Shown here in pieces: positions 5,688 to 11,582 of a DNA stretch of 11,582 nucleotides. Both the position numbers and the translations under genes were made by a program. The notes beneath the pieces are model-generated. The model did not search any database, had not been told where the DNA came from, and was given only the letters and a program-made list of their open reading frames with translations. Position 1 is the first letter of the stretch, and each line of letters starts with the position of its first letter. The stretch is from Gallispira sp964526435 (lineage in GTDB: Bacteria > Bacillota > Clostridia > Lachnospirales > CAG-274): assembly GCA_964526435.1 (NCBI GenBank), contig CAZGIC010000076.1:1-11582 (forward strand), given 5' to 3'.

Positions 5688-5729
5688 ATAAAAAGACGCA
5701 TCACAGTAAAATATATACTGTGGTGCGTC
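5688..5729. terminator. Strong shared terminator between the collagen-like gene and glgB
   Basis: GACGCATCACAGTA at 5695-5708 pairs with TACTGTGGTGCGTC at 5716-5729, a 14-bp stem with one G-T wobble and the 7-base loop AAATATA. On the minus strand the hairpin is followed by TTTTTAT, a good U-tract, 36 bases after the glgB stop. On the plus strand the tail (CCGGTTTATT) is poor in T, so it should work better for glgB than for the collagen-like gene. Confidence 0.85.
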
Positions 5730-5764
5730 CCGGTTTATTATATCATATTATATTATTGTTATTA

Positions 5765-7975
5765 TTAGTCAATGCACTTAAATATTGTAACTGAAAGAGG
5801 AGCAAGCCTTAAGCCTATGCTGTTTTCTCTGTGGTTACATTCAATTTTTTCTGAATGGGCAGGTTCTGTGTTTACTACTCCGCTGCCGCCGAAACGTGTA
5901 TCATCACTGTTGAGTATTTCCTTCCATGTGCCTTCAAAAGGAACTGCAACTCTGAACTTTTCATCTGCATTAGGAGTAAAATTACATATAATTACAAGAG
6001 TATCGTTCTTTGTTTCGCCTCTTCTTATGAAAGAATATATGCTCCTGTCCTTGTCGTCTGCGTCGATCCACTCAAAACCAAAACCTTCATAATCCATTTT
6101 CCAGAAAGCATTGTTATCAAGGTAAAGGTGATTTAATTCCTTTACAAAGTCAAGCATCTGCTGATGATGGTCATATTCAAGAAGGAACCAGTCGAGAGGA
6201 CGCTTTTCGTTCCATTCAATAAACTGACCGAATTCACCGCCCATAAAGAGAAGCTTCTTGCCTGGGTGTGCCATTGCAAAGCCGTAAGACGCTCTTAAGT
6301 TGGCAAATTTCTGCCAAAGATCGCCTGGCATCTTATCGAGCATTGACTTCTTTCCGTGAACTACTTCATCATGACTTAAAACAAGTACAAATTTTTCACT
6401 ATAGGCATATGTTGATGCAAATGTCATATTATAGTGATGATATTTTTTGTAAATAGGGTCAAGGGCTACGTATTCAAGGAAGTCGTTCATCCAGCCCATA
6501 TTCCACTTTAATGTAAAGCCAAGACCATCCTGCTCGGCAGGAGTAGTTACATTTGGCCATGATGTGGATTCTTCCGCTATCATATGAACATTAGGGTGTC
6601 TGCCTAAAATAACAGAGTTCATATGTTTCATAAATTCGACTGCATCAAGATTTTCTCTTCCGCCGTATTTATTTGGAACCCATTCGCCGTCTTTCTTGCA
6701 GTAGTCAAGATAGAGCATTGAGGCAACTGCATCAACTCTCAGACCGTCAATGTGGAATTTCTCTATCCAGTAAATTGCATTTGCAATTAAGAAGTTTTTA
6801 ACTTCGTTTCTGCCGTAGTTGAATATAAGTGTTCCCCATTCGGGATGTTCGCCCTGCTTTGGATCCTGATGCTCATAAAGAGCTGTGCCGTCAAATTTTG
6901 CAAGTCCGTTTGCATCCTTTGGGAAATGGGCAGGAACCCAGTCTAAAATAACACCTATACCTGCCTGATGACATCTGTCAATAAATGTCATAAATTCTTC
7001 CGGATTGCCGTATCTGCTTGTAGGGGCATAATATCCTGTTACCTGATAGCCCCAGCTTCCGTCAAAGGGGTGTTCTTCTATAGGCATAATTTCAATATGA
7101 GTGTAGCCCATTTCCTTGACATAAGGTATAAGTTCGTTTGAAAGCTCTATATAGCTTAAGAATCTGTTATCTTCGCTTTCAACTCTCTTCCATGAGCCTA
7201 AATGCACCTCATATATATTCATAGGTGTGTTAAATTTGTCTGTTGCATCAAGGTGAGCATACCAGCTGTCGTCGTTCCACTTATATTTGTTAATGTCATA
7301 TACAAGTGATGTTGTGCTTGGTCTGAGTTCCTGGAACTTTCCGTAAGGGTCGGTTTTCTGTATTAAATGACCATCAGTTGTCTTTATCTCAAACTTATAT
7401 TTATCACAGTTTTGTAATCCGGGGATAAATATTTCCCATATACCTGAGTTTGCAAGAAGTCGCATTGCGTTTCTTCTGCCGTCCCAACTGTTAAATTCGC
7501 CTATTACGCTGACTCTTTTTGCATTAGGTGCCCATACTCCGAAAAGCACACCGTCAATGCCGTCTATTGTCACAGGGTTAGCACCGAGCTTTTCGTAAAT
7601 TCTATAATGAGTTCCCTGATTAAAAAGATATATATCCTGTTCTCCTATGCCGGGAGCAAAGGAATATGGATCATAGGTCGTCCACTCATTGCCGTTATAG
7701 TCTTCAATATGAAGTTTGTATTTGAACCATTTTTTTCTGCTTTTAATTACACACTCAAAAAAGCCGTCCATATGTATTTTTTCCATTTCAAATGCCTTCT
7801 CGGGCTTGTTATCATCAATAACAGTGATTGATTTAGCCTGAGGTATAAAGGCCCTTACTACAATGCACGGTTTGTCATCGATGACCATTTCATGCATACC
7901 AAGTACAGTATGGGGGTCACCATGTGAGGCTGTAATAATTAACTGCATTTCCATCATATTAATTGTTGTGAGCAT
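5765..7975 (-). CDS. glgB: 1,4-alpha-glucan (glycogen) branching enzyme
   Basis: GlgB cuts alpha-1,4 chains and rejoins them as alpha-1,6 branches during glycogen synthesis. The product is 736 residues from the ATG, a full-length bacterial enzyme of the GH13 family. An N1 domain carries HGDPHTVLGMH at 18-28. A CBM48 module follows (FGVWAPNAKRVSVIGEFNSWDG, 145-166). The catalytic barrel shows the conserved region I as DWVPAHFP (345-352), region II GLRVDAV (411-417) with the nucleophile Asp415, region III AEESTSWP (467-474) with the acid/base Glu468, and region IV SHDEVVHGK (534-542) with Asp536. The C-terminal beta domain is complete. AAGGG at 7986-7990 lies 10 bases from the ATG at 7975 and only 4 from an in-frame GTG at 7981, so a start two codons earlier is possible. 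No glgC, glgA or glgP is adjacent, so the gene is transcribed alone, ended by the shared hairpin. Confidence 0.96.
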   Translation of the reverse strand: MLTTINMMEMQLIITASHGDPHTVLGMHEMVIDDKPCIVVRAFIPQAKSITVIDDNKPEKAFEMEKIHMDGFFECVIKSRKKWFKYKLHIEDYNGNEWTTYDPYSFAPGIGEQDIYLFNQGTHYRIYEKLGANPVTIDGIDGVLFGVWAPNAKRVSVIGEFNSWDGRRNAMRLLANSGIWEIFIPGLQNCDKYKFEIKTTDGHLIQKTDPYGKFQELRPSTTSLVYDINKYKWNDDSWYAHLDATDKFNTPMNIYEVHLGSWKRVESEDNRFLSYIELSNELIPYVKEMGYTHIEIMPIEEHPFDGSWGYQVTGYYAPTSRYGNPEEFMTFIDRCHQAGIGVILDWVPAHFPKDANGLAKFDGTALYEHQDPKQGEHPEWGTLIFNYGRNEVKNFLIANAIYWIEKFHIDGLRVDAVASMLYLDYCKKDGEWVPNKYGGRENLDAVEFMKHMNSVILGRHPNVHMIAEESTSWPNVTTPAEQDGLGFTLKWNMGWMNDFLEYVALDPIYKKYHHYNMTFASTYAYSEKFVLVLSHDEVVHGKKSMLDKMPGDLWQKFANLRASYGFAMAHPGKKLLFMGGEFGQFIEWNEKRPLDWFLLEYDHHQQMLDFVKELNHLYLDNNAFWKMDYEGFGFEWIDADDKDRSIYSFIRRGETKNDTLVIICNFTPNADEKFRVAVPFEGTWKEILNSDDTRFGGSGVVNTEPAHSEKIECNHRENSIGLRLAPLSVTIFKCID

Positions 7976-8011
7976 ATACACACATCCCTTCTCTTAATTG
8001 TAACTAACTTT

Positions 8012-8017
8012 ATTATA
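8012..8017 (-). promoter_or_regulatory. Candidate -10 element for glgB
   Basis: The minus strand reads TATAAT here, about 22 bases upstream of the glgB ribosome site. The hexamer 17 bases further upstream (TAGCAT) is a poor -35, so the promoter is tentative. The 147-base gap between glgB and pepF is very AT-rich and must hold both divergent promoters; on the plus strand TTGAAA at 8027-8032 has no well-spaced -10, and I could not assign the pepF promoter. Confidence 0.3.
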
Positions 8018-8122
8018 AACTATATTTTGAAATAATGCTAGTATAAATAACAGAAATGTAGTAAAATATTTTTTATATGAAAACGTAAAAATAAATAAAA
8101 AGTCAAAACGGAGGGAAATTTA

Positions 8123-9895
8123 ATGAATACTGACTGGGATCTGAGCAATATTTATACTTCAGTAAAATCAAAAGAATTTAAAGAGGATTTTGAAAAATAT
8201 AAGTTACTTATAAAAAATCTCAATGACTGGTGCCGTGAAAATTTTGTAAATGCCGAAAATGCAGGTGAAAAGCTTGAAAAATATATAAATATGAAAAATG
8301 AAATAATGTCATATGAAAAGCTTATGCTTTATGTAAATCTGGCACAAAGTACGGATACAACAGATACGGAGCTTGCAAAGGCAGGGGACATAATTGAAAA
8401 TGCCGAAGCTGAAATGGCATATCAGGATACGGCTATTGTGGAATTTGTGAAAAAAATTGAAAATATTGAGGATATAATTGAGGCAAATAATATTTTAAGA
8501 GAACATAAATTTTATTTAGACGAAATCAGAGGAAAGGGAGAACATACCCTTTCCGTTGAAGAAGAGGCTGTTATATCAAAAATGAAAAATACAGGCTCTC
8601 TTTTGTGGGAAAAACAGTGGAATCAGCTTTCATCAACTCTTACGGCTGATTATAATGGAAATGAAATTCCTCTTTCAGAAGTGAGAAACCTTGCATATGA
8701 CAAATCACGGGAAGTGAGAAAAAAAGCATATGAGGCTGAAATGAAAGCTTACAGTAAAATTGAACAGTCCTGTGCTTTCTGTATGAATGGTATCAAGGGG
8801 GAAGTTATTACATTGGCGGAGATGAGGGGATTTAAATCACCTCTTGATATGACATTAAAGGAGTCAAGAATAGATGAAAAAATACTTGACGCCATGTTTT
8901 CGGCTGTGGAGGAAAAGCTTGATAAGCTCCAGAATTATTTTCTGATAAAGAGTAAGGCACTTGGATATAAAGGACCTCTGCCTTTTTATGAATTATTTGC
9001 CCCTGTTGTGAAAAGTGATAAAGTATACACTGTTGAAGAGGCAAGAGATTTTGTGCTTAAGTGCTTTTACGGATTCAGCAGAGATTTAGGGGATTTTGCA
9101 AAGTCTGCCTTTGAAAAGAGATGGCTTGACCTTATGCCTAAAAAAGGAAAGGTTGGAGGTGCTTACTGCGAAACTATCCACTCAATGAAAGAAAGCAGAA
9201 TACTTGCAAATTTCGGCGGTGCTTTTGATGATGTTATTACAATAGCCCATGAGCTTGGACATGCTTTTCACAACACAAGGCTTTTTAATTTGTCTGAAAT
9301 AAACAGCTTTTATCCTATGCCTATAGCGGAAACTGCATCTACATTCTGTGAAAGCATTGTTGTAAATGAAGCATTGAAAAGTGCTGATGACAATGAAAAA
9401 ATAAATATTCTTGAAAATGATATAATGGGACTTACTCAGTGTGTTGTGGATATTTATTCAAGGTTTTTGTTTGAGGATTCTGTTTTTAAAAAGAGGAAAG
9501 ATGGAACTCTTTCATGTGATGAGCTTTCATCACTTATGACAGAGGCTCAGAAAAAGGCATATGGAAAGGGACTTGATGAAAATTGTATGCACAAGTATAT
9601 GTGGGTATGCAAACCTCATTATTATGACGGTGAATTTAATTATTACAATTTCCCCTATGCCTTTGGGTCACTTCTTTCAAAGGGACTTTACAGCCTTTAT
9701 AAAAAAATGGGTGTGGATTTTCTGCCCCTTTATGACAAAGTGCTTGGGGCTTCAAGTACAATGCCTCTGGCTGATGTGGCAAAAATAGCGGGCATAGATA
9801 TATACAGCAGAGAATTCTGGCTGACGGGGCTTGATGAAATAATATGTGAAATTGACGAATTGGACAAAATGTTGTATACTAAGAATTGGGAGTAA
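8123..9895 (+). CDS. pepF: Oligoendopeptidase F family zinc metallopeptidase (M3)
   Basis: This 590-residue cytoplasmic enzyme is of the PepF/M3B type, which degrades short peptides. The zinc site is HELGH at 376-380, inside IAHELGHAFH, with the third ligand probably Glu403 in PIAETAS. The downstream substrate-binding elements typical of M3 peptidases are present: KPHYY at 497-501 and NFPYAFG at 509-515. The N-terminal 110 residues are the helical domain of oligoendopeptidase F, and the length matches the family (about 600). No signal peptide is present. The ATG at 8123 is preceded 7 bases upstream by GGAGGG at 8110-8115. The gene is divergent from glgB. No terminator lies before the next gene 34 bases on, so read-through into the DUF2156 and GNAT genes is likely. 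In other bacteria PepF has been linked to peptide nutrition and turnover of signal or inhibitor peptides; nothing here selects one role. Confidence 0.95.
   Translation: MNTDWDLSNIYTSVKSKEFKEDFEKYKLLIKNLNDWCRENFVNAENAGEKLEKYINMKNEIMSYEKLMLYVNLAQSTDTTDTELAKAGDIIENAEAEMAYQDTAIVEFVKKIENIEDIIEANNILREHKFYLDEIRGKGEHTLSVEEEAVISKMKNTGSLLWEKQWNQLSSTLTADYNGNEIPLSEVRNLAYDKSREVRKKAYEAEMKAYSKIEQSCAFCMNGIKGEVITLAEMRGFKSPLDMTLKESRIDEKILDAMFSAVEEKLDKLQNYFLIKSKALGYKGPLPFYELFAPVVKSDKVYTVEEARDFVLKCFYGFSRDLGDFAKSAFEKRWLDLMPKKGKVGGAYCETIHSMKESRILANFGGAFDDVITIAHELGHAFHNTRLFNLSEINSFYPMPIAETASTFCESIVVNEALKSADDNEKINILENDIMGLTQCVVDIYSRFLFEDSVFKKRKDGTLSCDELSSLMTEAQKKAYGKGLDENCMHKYMWVCKPHYYDGEFNYYNFPYAFGSLLSKGLYSLYKKMGVDFLPLYDKVLGASSTMPLADVAKIAGIDIYSREFWLTGLDEIICEIDELDKMLYTKNWE
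9852..9880 (+). promoter_or_regulatory. Vegetative-type promoter inside the 3' end of pepF
   Basis: TTGACG at 9852-9857 and TATACT at 9875-9880 are separated by exactly 17 bases, each one base from the SigA consensus. It overlaps the last codons of pepF. Transcription would begin near 9887 and give a leader of about 43 bases before the DUF2156 start at 9930. This would let the two downstream genes be expressed apart from pepF. It is the best vegetative promoter match I found in the window. Confidence 0.55.
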
Positions 9896-9929
9896 CAAAA
9901 ATAAAATTAAAAGAAATGAAGGTATACAA

Positions 9930-10811
9930 ATGTTGGAATTTAATCCTGTAGAATTAAAGGACAAGGAGTTAATAGAATCTCATTTTAAGAAAGAAAACCA
10001 TTTTCTGTGTGAATACAGTTTTACAGATATTTTTATATGGTCAAAACATTACAATACAGCCTTTGCTGAGGCAGAGGGTTTTCTTTATGTTAAAAGTGAC
10101 GGAAAAGGGGATACGGACTACTATATGCTTCCCGACGGTGAAGGGGATTTTGAAAAGGCTATGGACAGACTTCTTGAATATATAAATGCAAGCGGCAGAG
10201 ATTGGCTTTTTGTTTCAATATATCCTGAACAGAAGGAAAAACTTGAAAAATGTTATCCCGGCAAATATGAATTTGAAGAAAACAGAGATAACGGGGATTA
10301 TGTCTATCTTGCTGAAAAACTTGCAACTCTTTCAGGTAAAAAGCTTCATAAAAAGAAAAACCATGTGAACAAGTTTATGAAGGAGTATGAGGGACGCTGG
10401 AGCTATGAGGAACTAAATGATGAAAATGTAAGAGAATTTTTTAATTATCACGTTGATTGGTGCGATCTTGATAACCAGTTTCTGGGAGAACTTTGTGCAG
10501 CATCAATTGCTCTTAAAAATTATAAGGAGCTTGGCATTGCAGGCGGTATTCTCAGGGTTGACGGCAAAATAGCAGCGATAACATTAGGTTCAAAGTCTTT
10601 TGATGATACAATGATTGTACACATTGAAAAGGCCGACTATAATATAAACGGTGCATATCAAATGATAAATCAGCAGTTTGTTATCCATAGCTGTAAAGAT
10701 GTAAAGTATATTGACAGGGAAGAAGATATGGGTATTGAGGGTCTTAGAAAAGCTAAGGAATCATACTATCCCGAATTTGTTACACTTAATTATACAGGCA
10801 GGTTAAAATGA
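9930..10811 (+). CDS. DUF2156 (phosphatidylglycerol lysyltransferase-like) domain protein
   Basis: This 293-residue soluble protein matches my memory of the DUF2156/COG4866 group, which shares the GNAT-like fold of the C-terminal half of MprF (lysyl-phosphatidylglycerol synthase) but lacks its membrane domain. Visible signatures are FLCEYSFTDIFIWS at 25-38, the basic motif GKKLHKKKNHVNKF at 136-149, AAITLGS at 217-223, and INGAYQMINQQFV at 240-252 near the C-terminal acceptor region. No membrane helix is present. The ATG at 9930 is preceded by AAGG, 7 bases upstream; the frame extends back into pepF (to 9846), but without a ribosome site. The stop overlaps the next gene's start as ATGA. The substrate of the group is unknown to me; by fold it may be an aminoacyl- or acyl-transferase. 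The family call is moderate to good, the function open. Confidence 0.8.
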   Translation: MLEFNPVELKDKELIESHFKKENHFLCEYSFTDIFIWSKHYNTAFAEAEGFLYVKSDGKGDTDYYMLPDGEGDFEKAMDRLLEYINASGRDWLFVSIYPEQKEKLEKCYPGKYEFEENRDNGDYVYLAEKLATLSGKKLHKKKNHVNKFMKEYEGRWSYEELNDENVREFFNYHVDWCDLDNQFLGELCAASIALKNYKELGIAGGILRVDGKIAAITLGSKSFDDTMIVHIEKADYNINGAYQMINQQFVIHSCKDVKYIDREEDMGIEGLRKAKESYYPEFVTLNYTGRLK

Positions 10812-11575
10812 TAAGATTTGCATATGAAAATGATGTCAGGCTTATAAGAGAACTGTGGGATATTGCTTTCCCTGAAGAGCCTGATTTTAACGGTTACTTT
10901 TTTGAAAATATATTTGATTACAGAAATACTCTTATTAATATAAAGGATAATGAGCTTCTTGCAATGGCACAAATGATGCTCCATGAAATAAAAAACAGGG
11001 GAAAGGTAACTTATATATATGGAGCAGCTACAAATCCAAAGTACAGAAATCAGGGATTAATGAGTGAGCTTTTAAAAAAATCCTTTGAAATAGACAAGGA
11101 AAAGGGTATAAAGGCTTCTGTGCTTATACCTGCAAATAAGTCTTTGTTTGATTTTTATGAAAGGCTTGGATATGAAAGGGCTTTTTACTGTCACAGGGAA
11201 ATATTAAAAAAGGACAGCATGGCTGAAATGGCAAGGGAAGCTTGCTATGAGGATATTCCGCTGCTTATGAATATTTACAGAGGCGATATTATAAGAAGTT
11301 TTGATTACTGGAAAGTACAGATCGATATGTATAAGGCTCTGGGGGGCAAAATATTTATTTATAAAAATGCCTATGCCGTTGTTTCAGATAAAATTGAGGA
11401 AATAATGTACAGCAGTCAGGAAGAAAAGGCATGTCTTGTAGACTTTGTATGTAATTATTTAAAGAGTGACAGCGTTGAAGTCACGGAAAAAGGTGAAGAT
11501 CTGCCGCTGGGTATGATAAAAAAACATGAAGACTTTGAAACAGGCAAAATGTATATGAATCTTATGTTTAATTAA
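10808..11575 (+). CDS. Eis-like GNAT family N-acetyltransferase
   Basis: This 255-residue protein has an acetyl-CoA-binding GNAT domain at residues 1-135. Motif A is YGAATNPKYRNQGLMSELL at 71-89, with the pyrophosphate-binding RNQGLM at 80-85 (the usual last Gly/Ala is Met), and FYERLGYE at 116-123 is the common C-terminal motif. Residues 140-255 look like the second, degenerate GNAT half of Eis-type enzymes (RSFDYW at 163-168, YAVV at 189-192, LP near 232). The usual C-terminal SCP2-like domain is absent: Eis proteins are about 400 residues. The ATG overlaps the preceding stop by 4 bases and has only a weak GCAGG upstream, so translation is probably coupled to the DUF2156 gene. The substrate cannot be inferred. 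After the stop only GCAGGGA remains in the window, which could be the ribosome site of another gene in the same operon. Confidence 0.85.
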   Translation: MIRFAYENDVRLIRELWDIAFPEEPDFNGYFFENIFDYRNTLINIKDNELLAMAQMMLHEIKNRGKVTYIYGAATNPKYRNQGLMSELLKKSFEIDKEKGIKASVLIPANKSLFDFYERLGYERAFYCHREILKKDSMAEMAREACYEDIPLLMNIYRGDIIRSFDYWKVQIDMYKALGGKIFIYKNAYAVVSDKIEEIMYSSQEEKACLVDFVCNYLKSDSVEVTEKGEDLPLGMIKKHEDFETGKMYMNLMFN

Positions 11576-11582
11576 GCAGGGA

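Noticed and set aside
5772..6136. Plus-strand open frames within glgB
   Set aside because: They are antisense shadows of a gene with complete GH13 motifs and have no ribosome sites or recognisable domains.
9846..9929. Upstream start of the DUF2156 protein inside pepF
   Set aside because: It has no ribosome site and overlaps pepF coding sequence; the ATG at 9930 has AAGG at a proper distance and begins the family-like sequence.

Overview
The window looks like chromosome of a low-GC, spore-forming member of the Clostridia. The coding sequence is AT-rich with many AGA and ATA codons, Shine-Dalgarno sites are strong, two genes use GTG or TTG starts, and there is a CotS-family spore coat protein next to a BclA-type collagen-like protein. 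A finer placement such as the Lachnospiraceae is a guess from overall feel, not from a search. I see no tRNA, rRNA, CRISPR array, insertion sequence or prophage gene.

Layout: (1) 139-2042, a tightly packed plus-strand operon of a YqeG-type HAD phosphatase, aroE (shikimate dehydrogenase) and aroK (shikimate kinase), closed by an AT-rich hairpin. (2) 2149-5676, a plus-strand block I read as spore-surface genes: a CotS-family kinase-fold protein that lacks expected catalytic residues, a family 2 glycosyltransferase with a TPR-like C-terminal half, and a 379-residue collagen-like protein with about 49 Gly-X-Y triplets and a BclA-like C-terminal domain. The first and third genes each follow a sporulation-type -10 element, and the two elements match at 12 of 14 bases. 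(3) 5765-7975, a lone glgB (glycogen branching enzyme) on the minus strand, separated from the collagen gene by a strong shared hairpin terminator. (4) 8123-11575, a plus-strand run of pepF (M3 metallopeptidase), a DUF2156 protein and an Eis-like GNAT acetyltransferase. The last two overlap by ATGA and appear to have their own promoter inside the 3' end of pepF.

How the genes fit together: aroE and aroK catalyse consecutive steps of the shikimate pathway. The block at 2149-5676 is the most interesting part. A glycosyltransferase directly upstream of a BclA-like collagen protein resembles the sgtA-bclA3 pair of Clostridioides difficile, where the enzyme glycosylates the spore-surface collagen protein. 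Here a degenerate CotS-type protein comes first, so the three may form a small coat or exosporium glycoprotein module. The remaining genes are ordinary housekeeping or accessory genes.
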